Shown here: one piece after another, positions 25,763-34,866 of the stretch
Position numbering within the stretch: position 1 is the first letter of the stretch
Layout of the letters: the number at the start of each line of letters is the position of its first letter
NCBI GenBank assembly: GCA_016744855.1
Contig: JADGDO010000003.1
Location: 1-64,000 of the forward strand
Source: Candidatus Fermentibacteraceae bacterium
GTDB lineage: Bacteria > Fermentibacterota > Fermentibacteria > Fermentibacterales > JCC-6
Length of the DNA: 64,000 nucleotides
Reading direction: 5' to 3'
Notes under the pieces: generated by a model
Databases searched by the model: none
What the model saw: the letters and a program-made list of their open reading frames with translations, nothing else
What the model was told of the DNA's origin: nothing
Position numbers and translations under genes: made by a program

Positions 25763-27246
25763 AGTTGTGCGTCGCCGGAGAGGAATTCTATTGCACTGAT
25801 AACTGCCTCATCATGGGGTGCAGTCACTTCATAGAAACGATTCATTGGCCATTCACGAAGCGCAATTTCACGAAGAAGCGCACGCTCAATGTAAAAACGA
25901 CTCTCAGCAAATTCTTCTTCTGTATAGTCTATTTCTTCACTATCCATAAACTCCCTGAACTCCTGAAGAAGAAGATCATCAGGCCAGAAATCCAGTGCAA
26001 TCTCATTTTCCAAGGTATAGTCTACAGCAAAATGAAAGAAGTGCCCGTCAAACTCAAGCTCAGCAACAAGAGCAACACCGAAGGAATCTGCTTCAACAGT
26101 AATGTCTGGGATTATTCCCCAGGTTTCCTCTGCATCGGACTCGAGAAAGTCCTCACGGAGAGTTCTGTCAATGCAATTTCCATTGGGAGTGTAGTATCTG
26201 GCAGTGGTCAGCTTAACAGCGTAGTGCCCAAGACCAGGGTACTCTCCAAGGTCGGAAAGGGATTGTACAGAGCCCTTGCCGAAAGTTCTTGTACCAATCA
26301 GAGTAGCAGCGTTCTGGTCCTGAAGTGCACCTGCTAAAATTTCAGAAGAACTGGCACTACCACCATCAACAAGAAGCACAAGATCTCCGTCATAAAGAAC
26401 CCCTCTTCTTGTTCTGTAGGTGTATTCCCCAACAGCCTGACCGCGAGTTGTAACAACAACTGCTCCTGCAGGCAGGAAAATATCTGCTACATCAATAGAG
26501 GGTAGCATTAGCCCTCCGGAGTTCCCTCGGATGTCAAGAATCATTTTTTCTGCTCCCTGATCCCGGAGAGCATCAATAGCTGTATAAACTTCTGTGGCCG
26601 ATTCCTCGCTGAAACGGGTAAGTCGAACGTATCCGATATCGGGTTCAACCATAAAAGTGGCTGATACTGACGGGAAATCAATTACATCTCTTTCAATAGG
26701 GAAAACGATCGGCTCATCCATTCCCGGTCTTCTGACAGTTAGATCAACTATTGTGCCTCCGGGACCTCTGATGAAAGAAACTGCTTCAGTTGTTGTAATA
26801 CCCTCTGTGGAAACACCATCAATCTCAATAATCCTGTCTCCGGCCTTCATGCCGGCTCTGTAAGCTGGTGTTCCTTCTATGGGCGAAATAACTGTAAGCC
26901 AGCTGTCTCTCTGACCGAGTGTAATTCCGACACCTTCAAATGATCCCTCAAGCTGAATCTGAAGATTTTCGAACTCTTCGGGAGTAAGAAGAACGCTGTT
27001 GGGGTCGAGAGACTGAAGCATTCCCTGGAGAGCTTCTTCAACAAGTTCTCGGCTCTGAACAGTGTCCACATAAGATGATCTGGTCATGCCGTAAACATCA
27101 AAAAACAATTCAAGAGATGATGCTCTGGCTACTGGTGTTTCTTCATCCTGGGCAGCGGCGACTGGAGGAAGCCCAAGGACCAGTGCTGCGGTGAGCAGTA
27201 ACATTCCTGTTGTGACTGCGACCCATCCCGGTACAAGGTTTTTCAT
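25759..27246 (-). CDS. C-terminal processing serine peptidase (S41)
   Basis: An exported protease of the CtpA/Prc group, 495 residues. A hydrophobic N-terminus (residues 10-33) gives export or anchoring. A PDZ domain follows (FEGVGITLGQRDSWLTV, MKAGDRIIEIDGVST, about 95-180). The tail-specific protease core contains GGSASSSEILAGALQD (catalytic Ser, around residue 300) and TFGKGSVQ (catalytic Lys, around 325). Such enzymes degrade or mature periplasmic proteins by their C-termini. A further 110-residue C-terminal extension has no recognised role. It is coupled to the phosphohexomutase gene. Confidence 0.95.
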   Translation of the reverse strand: MKNLVPGWVAVTTGMLLLTAALVLGLPPVAAAQDEETPVARASSLELFFDVYGMTRSSYVDTVQSRELVEEALQGMLQSLDPNSVLLTPEEFENLQIQLEGSFEGVGITLGQRDSWLTVISPIEGTPAYRAGMKAGDRIIEIDGVSTEGITTTEAVSFIRGPGGTIVDLTVRRPGMDEPIVFPIERDVIDFPSVSATFMVEPDIGYVRLTRFSEESATEVYTAIDALRDQGAEKMILDIRGNSGGLMLPSIDVADIFLPAGAVVVTTRGQAVGEYTYRTRRGVLYDGDLVLLVDGGSASSSEILAGALQDQNAATLIGTRTFGKGSVQSLSDLGEYPGLGHYAVKLTTARYYTPNGNCIDRTLREDFLESDAEETWGIIPDITVEADSFGVALVAELEFDGHFFHFAVDYTLENEIALDFWPDDLLLQEFREFMDSEEIDYTEEEFAESRFYIERALLREIALREWPMNRFYEVTAPHDEAVISAIEFLSGDAQL

Positions 27247-27253
27247 ATATGTT

Positions 27254-27883
27254 TCACCCTTCTCTGTGTACTCTTTTCAGAACTTCATTCAGTATTAAAG
27301 AGTTCTGTTTCTCTTCGCTGAGTAAACCATCAACAACGAGAAACCGTTCCGGTTCTTTTTCGGCAAGATCGCAGTAGCCATTTCGAACCCGTTGATGAAA
27401 TGAAAGATCCTCCATTTCAATCCTGTCCAGTTTTCTTCCCGATAAATTCATTCTTCTGAATCCCTCTTCAGGATTCAGATCCATCAGTATCGTCATATCC
27501 GGCTTCAATCCACCGGTTGCAAGCTCATTAGCTACTATCATGGCAGGAAGAGGAAGACCCCTTCCCCATCCCTGATATGCCAAGGAAGCATCACTGAACC
27601 TGTCACATAAAACTATTGCTCCTCGTTCTAGTGCCGGTCTGATAATTCTGTCAACGTTAGCAGCACGACTGGCAAAATAAAGTAAAAGCTCTGTAAGTGG
27701 AGGAACATCCAATTCCGGGTTAAGAAGAATTGATCTTATCTTTTCTGATACATCAGGCCCTCCAGGCTCGCGAGTGAAAACCGTTTCACTGCCCGCATCC
27801 TGAAGGGCCTTAATCAGATATCTGCATCGGGATGATTTACCCGAGCCCTCCACACCCTCAAAGGTTACGAAAAGTCCGGGCAA
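27254..27883 (-). CDS. tmk: Thymidylate kinase
   Basis: Phosphorylates dTMP to dTDP. It is 209 residues, with P-loop GVEGSGKS (residues 10-17), the TREPGGP motif (about 37-43), DRFSDASLAYQGWGRG (about 92-107), and DLNPEEGFRRM. The start is TTG with a modest GAGAG upstream. It lies seven bases before the S41 protease gene. Confidence 0.96.
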   Translation of the reverse strand: MPGLFVTFEGVEGSGKSSRCRYLIKALQDAGSETVFTREPGGPDVSEKIRSILLNPELDVPPLTELLLYFASRAANVDRIIRPALERGAIVLCDRFSDASLAYQGWGRGLPLPAMIVANELATGGLKPDMTILMDLNPEEGFRRMNLSGRKLDRIEMEDLSFHQRVRNGYCDLAEKEPERFLVVDGLLSEEKQNSLILNEVLKRVHREG

Positions 27884-27897
27884 ACTATCTCTCTTTC

Positions 27898-28995
27898 TTA
27901 TTTCTTCTCTGCTTTTTTCTTACCGTAAGCAGTGATGTATTCTTCAGTCATTCTGTGACATACGTCATCGTAGTACTGTACTGGAGGAGACTTGAAGAAG
28001 TAGCTGGAAGGTGCTTCAATTGCACCGCTGAGACCGTTATCAAGCGCAAGCTTGGAACAGCGGACTGCATCGATAATAACACCAGCACTGTTTGGACTGT
28101 CCCATACTTCAAGCTTAGCTTCAATGTTCAATGGAACATCACCGAAACTGGTTCCCTCCATGCGGATGTAGCACCATTTTCTATCATCAAGCCATTCAAT
28201 GTAATCACTTGGGCCGATGTGAACATTGCGAGGAGCAATGCCACCCGGAATCTGGCTCGTAACAGCATTGGTCTTGCTTATCTTCTTGGATTCAAGACGC
28301 TCACGCTCAAGCATATTGAGGAAATCAGTATTTCCACCCACGTTAAGCTGATAAGTGCGATCAAGTCGTACTCCGCGATCTTCGAAAAGTCTGGTCATTA
28401 CTCTGTGAAGAATTGTAGCTCCGACCTGACTCTTAATATCATCACCCATGCAAGGAAGATTTTTATCACGGAAACGTTTCTGCCAGTAAGGCTCACGTGC
28501 TATGAAAACAGGAATTGCATTAACGAATGCGCATCCAGCTTCAAGAATCTGCTCAACATACCACTTTGTGGCTTCCTCGCTACCGACTGGCAGGTAACTA
28601 ACAACAACATCAGTCTTTGTCTCTTTAAGAATGCTCACGATATCTGCTGTTGGACCAGGAGCCTTTTCAATAACAGGCTTGAGGTACTTACCTATTCCAT
28701 CGTGTGTCATGCCTCTGCTTACGGTAACACCAACGTTGGGCACGTCACAAAGCTTGATTGTGCAGTTAGGATCAGCAAATATTGCCTCGCTGAGATCCTT
28801 GCCAACTTTGGTTACATTAATATCAAAGGCTGCGCTGAACTCCACATCTTTTACATGATATCCACCAAGGTTCACATGCATAAGACCAGGAACTCTGTCC
28901 TCATCTTTAGAATTCTTGTAATACTCTACGCCCTGGACAAGACTGCTGGCACAGTTGCCCACTCCAATAATAGCTACTCTTACTTTTTTCGACAT
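27898..28995 (-). CDS. ino1: Inositol-3-phosphate synthase
   Basis: Converts glucose 6-phosphate to L-myo-inositol phosphate with NAD. It is 365 residues, the compact bacterial/archaeal form. The motifs are [14 protein letters not shown] at the N-terminus (NAD loop), [36 protein letters not shown] (about 180-194), and [21 protein letters not shown] precedes the ATG. The neighbour upstream is a CDP-alcohol phosphotransferase, so the pair probably makes phosphatidylinositol phosphate or a related inositol lipid. Confidence 0.95.
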   Translation of the reverse strand: MSKKVRVAIIGVGNCASSLVQGVEYYKNSKDEDRVPGLMHVNLGGYHVKDVEFSAAFDINVTKVGKDLSEAIFADPNCTIKLCDVPNVGVTVSRGMTHDGIGKYLKPVIEKAPGPTADIVSILKETKTDVVVSYLPVGSEEATKWYVEQILEAGCAFVNAIPVFIAREPYWQKRFRDKNLPCMGDDIKSQVGATILHRVMTRLFEDRGVRLDRTYQLNVGGNTDFLNMLERERLESKKISKTNAVTSQIPGGIAPRNVHIGPSDYIEWLDDRKWCYIRMEGTSFGDVPLNIEAKLEVWDSPNSAGVIIDAVRCSKLALDNGLSGAIEAPSSYFFKSPPVQYYDDVCHRMTEEYITAYGKKKAEKK

Positions 28996-29042
28996 TCAAT
29001 ATCCTCCCTGACGGGTATAATGTTTCGAGGGAAAAGCTACCC

Positions 29043-29651
29043 CTAGTTCAGAGGAATCCCTTTTCCGTCCCGTGTAACTTTTACCAACCTTTGTAAGGCT
29101 GTTATCCAGGAACCGACTGCAATAACAGAACAACCCCAGACAATGATTGTTGAACCCCATATTGAGGAGAAAACTATGCTCGAAATAACCAGCACAAGCC
29201 TCTCCGTTCTGGTGAACAGACCCACCTCACAATCTATACCAAGCCCCTCGGCACGGGCGCGAACATAACTCACCAGAAGTGAGCCGCCCAAGGCGAGCGG
29301 TATAATATACAACAAGCTATCATGTTGACTTCCTGCTTTTCCCGCAAGCACTGCTGTTAAAACAAGAATTTCACCAACTCTGTCAAGAACGGAATCAAGG
29401 GCAGCCCCACCTTTTGATGAAGTGCCGGTTAACCTTGCAATACTTCCGTCAACAGCATCAAAAAGACTGCCGAACACAAGAATTATACCGCCGGTAAAAT
29501 ATGATCCCTTCCAAACAAACCATGACCCCAGTAAAGTAACGAAGAGACCGGCAATAGTGGCACCTGCCGGAGTAACTCCAAGCTTCGCAAGCAGAGCAAC
29601 TATTGGTCGAAGAAGACCCTTGAAAAACATTCTTACTTTGTGAAGACTCAA
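29043..29651 (-). CDS. CDP-alcohol phosphatidyltransferase (probable phosphatidylinositol phosphate synthase)
   Basis: An integral membrane enzyme of 202 residues with about six hydrophobic segments. The catalytic D-x2-D-G-x2-A-R-x8-G-x3-D-x3-D motif is complete: Asp65, Asp68, Gly69, Arg73, Gly82, Asp86 and Asp90. Placement next to ino1 suggests that inositol phosphate is the acceptor; CDP-diacylglycerol would be the usual lipid donor. The start is TTG overlapping the rsmI stop; ATG at 29630 is an alternative start. Confidence 0.9.
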   Translation of the reverse strand: MSLHKVRMFFKGLLRPIVALLAKLGVTPAGATIAGLFVTLLGSWFVWKGSYFTGGIILVFGSLFDAVDGSIARLTGTSSKGGAALDSVLDRVGEILVLTAVLAGKAGSQHDSLLYIIPLALGGSLLVSYVRARAEGLGIDCEVGLFTRTERLVLVISSIVFSSIWGSTIIVWGCSVIAVGSWITALQRLVKVTRDGKGIPLN

Positions 29652-30328
29652 TCCGAGGCTCCTTCCACCAAAATAGTAATCTCACCTTTGGGTACAGAGG
29701 TCAAATATCTCTCCTTCAATGAAGAAAGGGTACCCCGAACGATTTCCTCATGAAGTTTGGTTAGCTCCCGGGCAACACAGCATCTCCTGTCGCCAAAAAC
29801 AGAGAACATCATATCAATTACGGAAGAAAGATGATGGGGCCCGACATAGTAAGCGATAGTTCCAGTATATGTGGCCATTTCCTCTAATCTTTTCCTTCTC
29901 TTCCCCTTTTTGAAGGGCAGAAAACCCTCAAATGCAAACCTGTTGGTTGGCAGGCCGGATACTACAAGAGCCATGATAACAGCAGATGGGCCGGGAACCA
30001 TAGTAACTTCCGCCCCGAGTTCAATTGCAAGGCCGACAGCTCTGTAAGCAGGATCTGATATTCCCGGGGTTCCTGCATCGCTTGCCATAGCGACTGTAGC
30101 TCCCTGCTTGAGAAACTCTTCTATTTGAGGAAGTCTTCCTCTTATGTTGTGATCATGACAGCTGTAGAGCTTTCTGCGTTCAGTAACAAAACGCCCGGTT
30201 CTCCTGGTGTCTTCAGCCATAACAATATCTGCGGTAGTGAGAGTCTCAAGTGCGCGTGGAGAAATATCATCCAAGTTACCTATAGGAGTTGCCACCAGAA
30301 CCAGCTTGCCAGTACAGGTAGAACTCAT
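29648..30328 (-). CDS. rsmI: 16S rRNA 2'-O-ribose C1402 methyltransferase
   Basis: A tetrapyrrole-methylase-fold enzyme of 226 residues that modifies C1402 in the decoding centre. The N-terminal LVATPIGNLDDISPRALE, AEDTRRTGRF (about 39-48), ASDAGTPGISDP, and VPGPSAV are characteristic. The ATG overlaps the stop of the small DUF3006-like gene. Confidence 0.95.
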   Translation of the reverse strand: MSSTCTGKLVLVATPIGNLDDISPRALETLTTADIVMAEDTRRTGRFVTERRKLYSCHDHNIRGRLPQIEEFLKQGATVAMASDAGTPGISDPAYRAVGLAIELGAEVTMVPGPSAVIMALVVSGLPTNRFAFEGFLPFKKGKRRKRLEEMATYTGTIAYYVGPHHLSSVIDMMFSVFGDRRCCVARELTKLHEEIVRGTLSSLKERYLTSVPKGEITILVEGASD

Positions 30329-30555
30329 CTGTTCACCAGATTGCTTCTTAAGTTCTTGATTCTGCTAAGTCTGATCTCAGTTGCATCTTCATTGGCCTCA
30401 AGAGTAACTTTCATGCTCATTCCCTCTGAAATCCCCTCAGGAAGATAACTCTCCGGAAGGTGCCACTGAAAATTACCGGGGGCAAGGATTACTGCAATTC
30501 CCTCTTCAATCCTGTCGAGATCAACCGCAAAACTACTCTCCTGCTTCCTGGCCAT
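30325..30555 (-). CDS. Small DUF3006-like protein
   Basis: A 76-residue protein. Start ATG at 30555 was chosen because GGAGG is correctly spaced, although it lies inside the last codons of the upstream transporter gene (23-base overlap). The central VDLDRIEEGIAVILAPG resembles the DRIEEGxAVLL core of DUF3006 proteins, small beta-barrel-like proteins of unknown role. It ends by overlapping the rsmI start. Confidence 0.72.
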   Translation of the reverse strand: MARKQESSFAVDLDRIEEGIAVILAPGNFQWHLPESYLPEGISEGMSMKVTLEANEDATEIRLSRIKNLRSNLVNR

Positions 30556-32572
30556 GCCAGATACCTCCTCCAAGGATTGACTGAGCAATATTCTTCATGT
30601 GATCGCATGCCCGTTCACAATAGTCAATAAAGTCTAGAATTGCGAGACCTGACAGATTCGCCAAGCCGTATGCAGCAAGAGACTTACCATAGTTCTCTCG
30701 AGCCTCTTCCTCAATCTGGTTCATTCTTCCTTCAAGAACAAGAACCTTCTGAGCAGCTTTCAAATCATGTCCGTCAAGGGCTTTAACTATCTGCTCTGCC
30801 ATATCGGTTAGTGTTTCATAAGCTTGTCCGGCTGCCGTGGTGAGAGGGCCTTCCGAGTCGAGTACATTACCTTCAATTCTGTGTCTTGCCTCGACCATAT
30901 TCACAGCGTGATCGGAAACCCGTTCAATATCGTTAATAGAGTGAAGCATTACAGGAAGCCTTAGAGACTGTTCTGAGGAGAGATTAGTCTTGAAAAGCTG
31001 AGATGCATAAATTGTCAGGTCTCTCTGCATGTTGTCTACATCATCTTCCATGGCGAGAATTTTTTTGGGCTGATGCTTACCTGTAAGGAAATGTTCTGCA
31101 GCTTTGCAAAGACCGTCTCCCGATACACGGGCCATTTTGACCATCTCGCGATCCAGATTGTCCATGGCGAGTACTGGAGTTTCAAGAAGGTTTTCATCCA
31201 GAAGAACCTCATTGTCAGGCTCTTCCTCGTCACGGGAGGGAATAATAAGTTTTGTAAGACGTGCAATCGCAGGTACAAAAGGAATGAACAACAGACAGTT
31301 AACAATATTGAAAATTGTATGAGCATTTGCTACCTGCCGCACTGGATCGGCAGATGTCTGCCTAACAAGCCTCATGAAAAACCCGTGCGGGTCCATTATC
31401 AGGAAGGCAAAATAGATTGCGCCAATCACCTTGATAAGAGTATGGGCCATTGCCGCCTGCTTGGCCGTTCTATTGCAGCCTAAGGCAGCAAGTTGAGCTG
31501 TTATAGTAGTTCCGATGTTGTCACCGAGAACGAGATAGAATGCCCCCTGAAGACCGATCAGTCCAGACCCGGCCAGGGTCATTGTTAAACCGACTGTTGC
31601 ACTTGAACTCTGAACGAACACCGTAACCAATGTACCGGCAAAAATGCCGAGCAGCGGGCTGGTGCTGAATTTGGTGAAGAACTCTCTGACCGGTGCGCTA
31701 CCCTGAAGAGGTTTCATCACACCACTCATTGTTGTCATGCCCATGAAGAGCAATCCTAGCCCCATCAGCACTTTACCCCACATCTGTCTTTTATTGTCTT
31801 TAGAAATCGTTGATATTGCGAAACCAATTGTGATCATCGGTAAGGCGAATTTTGTTACTTTGAAGGCAATAAGCTGCCCGGTAATAGTTGTACCAATATT
31901 GGCACCCAGAATGACACCTACAGCCTGCTGAAGGGTCATTAGAGCACTGTTGACAAAGCTCACAGTAATAACTGTAGTCGCACTTGAACTCTGGATGAGT
32001 GCCGTGACCAGTGCTCCGGCCATGACTCCCATGAGCCGATTGGCTGTGAGTTTTCGAAGAATGGATTTCATTCTGTTCCCGGCAACCTGCTGCAAGTTCT
32101 TAGACATCATTTGCATACCGAAAATAAATATGGCAAGGCCGCCGAAGACCTGAAAGAATATCGATCTGATATCAAGAGAAACAATACCGAATGAGGCAAC
32201 TGTTGCGGCTCCATCCGAATCAAGAGCTGTTGCCGTAATACTGTTCTCCCCCATGCCACCAAGATCCACATTTACCCTTGCAATACCATTGGAGTCGGTT
32301 TGAACAAGAAGAACAGAACAGGAATTCTCTTCAATAGTGTAAAATCCTTCGACTGAACTAAGTTCAGCGTCTCCAGCTGTAAGAGCAAATCGTACAGAGT
32401 AATTGGCAAGAGGAAGGCCTGTAGAAGCAGAGGTCAACTCGACGGAAACAGGATCAGCCATTTCCTTGCCAGAGCTTCCATAATCGGAATAGGGCAGTGC
32501 GTTCAGGTTTATCTCAGATTGGCCCAAGACAACCGAGGAAAACAAAACCAAAACTGAAATCAGAAATTTCAA
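30533..32572 (-). CDS. Na/Pi-cotransporter family protein with N-terminal Ig-like domain (copy 1)
   Basis: The start is TTG 32572. GGGAGAG lies seven bases upstream, and with this start the length (679) equals that of the paralogue. The parts are a signal peptide (about 1-18), an invasin-like Ig domain (about 25-125, ending in DSNGIARVNVDLG and ITATALDSDG), a membrane domain with two inverted QSSSATT repeats (about 195 and 320) and GANIGTT/GDNIGTT motifs, then a PhoU-like helical cytoplasmic domain (about 455-660). It belongs to the NptA/PiT-II-like Na-dependent phosphate transporters. The exported Ig domain fused to the transporter is unusual. Confidence 0.93.
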   Translation of the reverse strand: MKFLISVLVLFSSVVLGQSEINLNALPYSDYGSSGKEMADPVSVELTSASTGLPLANYSVRFALTAGDAELSSVEGFYTIEENSCSVLLVQTDSNGIARVNVDLGGMGENSITATALDSDGAATVASFGIVSLDIRSIFFQVFGGLAIFIFGMQMMSKNLQQVAGNRMKSILRKLTANRLMGVMAGALVTALIQSSSATTVITVSFVNSALMTLQQAVGVILGANIGTTITGQLIAFKVTKFALPMITIGFAISTISKDNKRQMWGKVLMGLGLLFMGMTTMSGVMKPLQGSAPVREFFTKFSTSPLLGIFAGTLVTVFVQSSSATVGLTMTLAGSGLIGLQGAFYLVLGDNIGTTITAQLAALGCNRTAKQAAMAHTLIKVIGAIYFAFLIMDPHGFFMRLVRQTSADPVRQVANAHTIFNIVNCLLFIPFVPAIARLTKLIIPSRDEEEPDNEVLLDENLLETPVLAMDNLDREMVKMARVSGDGLCKAAEHFLTGKHQPKKILAMEDDVDNMQRDLTIYASQLFKTNLSSEQSLRLPVMLHSINDIERVSDHAVNMVEARHRIEGNVLDSEGPLTTAAGQAYETLTDMAEQIVKALDGHDLKAAQKVLVLEGRMNQIEEEARENYGKSLAAYGLANLSGLAILDFIDYCERACDHMKNIAQSILGGGIWHGQEAGE

Positions 32573-32692
32573 CTGCAAACTCTCCCTTTTAGAAGACCAA
32601 GACCCGCAAAAAATGATGAACTGTTTTCCGAAATATAGTATATGAGGTACTGCAATGCTTAGTAACTTAGAAAACCGGGATTGATGAAATGT

Positions 32693-34732
32693 CTACTCTC
32701 CCGGCTCCTGGCCGTGCCAGATACCTCCTCCAATAATAGACTGTGCGATGTTCTTGAGGTGATCACCTGCTCGTTCACAGTAATCGATGAAGTCAAGAAT
32801 TGCAAGACCCGCTAGGTTTGCAATACCGTAGGTAGCAAGAGATTTGCTGTAGTTTTCTCTAGCCTCTCTCTCTATCTGATTCATCCTGCCCTCAAGTAGA
32901 AGCACTTTCTGTGCTGATTTCAAGTCATTCGTTTCCAGAGCAGAAACTGTCTCTTCTGTCATTTCCCTGAGGACCTCGTAAGCCTGACCAGCAGCGGTAG
33001 TCAGAGGGCCTTCAGAGTCTAGAACATTCCCTTCCACCCTGTGTCTGGCCTCCACCATGTTAACTGCATGATCAGAGACCCTCTCAATGTCGTTGATTGA
33101 GTGGAGAATCACGGGCAAACGAAGGGTTTGCTCTCTGGAAAGATTAGCCTTGAAAAGCTCTGTGGCGTAAATTGTCAAATCTCTTTGCATATCGTCAACA
33201 CGGTCTTCCATGGAGAGTATGTTCTTAGGAGAATTCTTCCCTGTCAGAAAGTGTTCAGCTGCACGGCAGATACCTTTTCCGGAGACTCTGGCCATTTTCA
33301 CCATGTCCCTGTTAAGACTGTCAAGAGCCAGAATAGGAGTGGCCAGAAGATTCGAATCCAGCAGTAGATCTGTCTCCTCAGTATCGTCATCTCCCGAGGG
33401 AATAATCACCCGGCACAGTTTTGTTAAGGCTGGAACAAGCGGTATGAAAAGTAAACAGTTAACAACATTGAATATTGTATGGGCATTAGCAACCTGCCTC
33501 ATAGCATTCTCAGATGTTCTTCTCACCAGATTCATGAAAAAACCGTCCTGATCCAGAGCAAGCAGTGCGAAATAGATAGCACCGAGAAGGTTGATAAGCG
33601 TATGAGCCATAGCTGCCTGTTTTGCAGTTCTATTGCTTCCTATCGCCGCCAGCTGAGCTGTAATTGTAGTTCCTATATTATCTCCCAGAACCAGGAAGAT
33701 CGCGCCCTGAAGACCTATCAGACCTGAACCGGCAAGTGTCATAGTTAAGCCGACTGTTGCACTGGAACTTTGGACAAAAACAGTAACAAGAGTTCCTGCA
33801 ATAATCGCCAAAATAGGGTTGGTGCTGAAGGTGGTAAAGAATTCTCTGACAGGAGCACTTCCTCTAAGAGGTTTCATTATACCACTCATCGTGGTCATTC
33901 CAAGGAAGAGAAGGCCCAGACCCAGGATAACCTTCCCCCACATCTGTCGCTTTCTGTTTTTAGAAAATGCAGACAGAGCAAAACCTAGAGCAATCATCGG
34001 AAAGGCATACTTGGTTATATTGAAAGCAATCAGCTGACCGGTAATAGTTGTTCCAATGTTAGCACCAAGAACAACTCCAACAGCCTGCTGCAAAGTCATA
34101 AGAGCACTGTTAACAAAACCCACAGTAATTACGGTAGTAGCACTTGAGCTTTGGACAAGGGCAGTAACAAGAGCTCCAGCTGTGATTGCCATGAATCGAT
34201 TCGCTGTCAGAGTTCTCAGGATAGATTTCATCTTCTTCCCAGCAACCTGCTGCAGGTTTGCTGACATCATCTGCATACCAAGCAGAAAAACAGCGAGACC
34301 ACCAATTATCTGAAAAACAATTGCTTTTATATCGAGAGAAACAAATCCGAAATTTACCGCAGATGGAACACCTTGGGAATCATTAACTGTTGCTGTAACG
34401 CTGATTTCACCCATGCTACCCAGTTCAACATCAACACGTGCAATTCCGTTTTCATCAGTTTGAACAACAAGGCCCTCGGCAGAATTTTCATCAATCGTAT
34501 AAAAACCCGCTGAAGGAATCAGATCCGCACTACCCTCACCTACCGTAAAGTGAACCTGGCAGTCTGAAACAGGATTCCCAGAGTAGGTAGATGTAACCAT
34601 AACGCTGAGTGGTGTATCCAGTTCCTTGCCTGAGTTGCCGTGATCGGTATAGTCAAGAGCTTCAATACTCAGATCATTCTGTGCTACTGAAAGAGAAGCA
34701 AGAATAAAAAACGCTATCAATGATATTTTCAA
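32693..34732 (-). CDS. Na/Pi-cotransporter family protein with N-terminal Ig-like domain (copy 2)
   Basis: A 679-residue paralogue of the gene just downstream, collinear over its whole length. It starts at TTG with GAGGAG seven bases upstream. It has the same order of signal peptide, Ig-like domain (DENGIARVDVELG), transporter core with twin QSSSATT motifs and GANIGTT/GDNIGTT, and a PhoU-like C-terminus. Most differences lie in the Ig-like region and the transmembrane loops. The tandem pair probably arose by duplication and may serve different affinities or conditions. Confidence 0.93.
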   Translation of the reverse strand: MKISLIAFFILASLSVAQNDLSIEALDYTDHGNSGKELDTPLSVMVTSTYSGNPVSDCQVHFTVGEGSADLIPSAGFYTIDENSAEGLVVQTDENGIARVDVELGSMGEISVTATVNDSQGVPSAVNFGFVSLDIKAIVFQIIGGLAVFLLGMQMMSANLQQVAGKKMKSILRTLTANRFMAITAGALVTALVQSSSATTVITVGFVNSALMTLQQAVGVVLGANIGTTITGQLIAFNITKYAFPMIALGFALSAFSKNRKRQMWGKVILGLGLLFLGMTTMSGIMKPLRGSAPVREFFTTFSTNPILAIIAGTLVTVFVQSSSATVGLTMTLAGSGLIGLQGAIFLVLGDNIGTTITAQLAAIGSNRTAKQAAMAHTLINLLGAIYFALLALDQDGFFMNLVRRTSENAMRQVANAHTIFNVVNCLLFIPLVPALTKLCRVIIPSGDDDTEETDLLLDSNLLATPILALDSLNRDMVKMARVSGKGICRAAEHFLTGKNSPKNILSMEDRVDDMQRDLTIYATELFKANLSREQTLRLPVILHSINDIERVSDHAVNMVEARHRVEGNVLDSEGPLTTAAGQAYEVLREMTEETVSALETNDLKSAQKVLLLEGRMNQIEREARENYSKSLATYGIANLAGLAILDFIDYCERAGDHLKNIAQSIIGGGIWHGQEPGE

Positions 34733-34866
34733 AAGGTTACTCCTCGAGAATCAATTTTCAAAATTGTGAGAAAAAATATAGGGTCTCCTCAGTGGAGAAA
34801 TATACAAAATTGCAGAAAATTGGGAAGAGACTGTGGGCGAAAGAATAATTCTGTTATTTTACCCGA

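Noticed and set aside
27832..29046. 404-residue open frame on the plus strand opposite tmk and ino1
   Set aside because: It is antisense to two clearly recognised genes and its translation has no signal, domain or ribosome-site support. It is a shadow of codon usage on the other strand.
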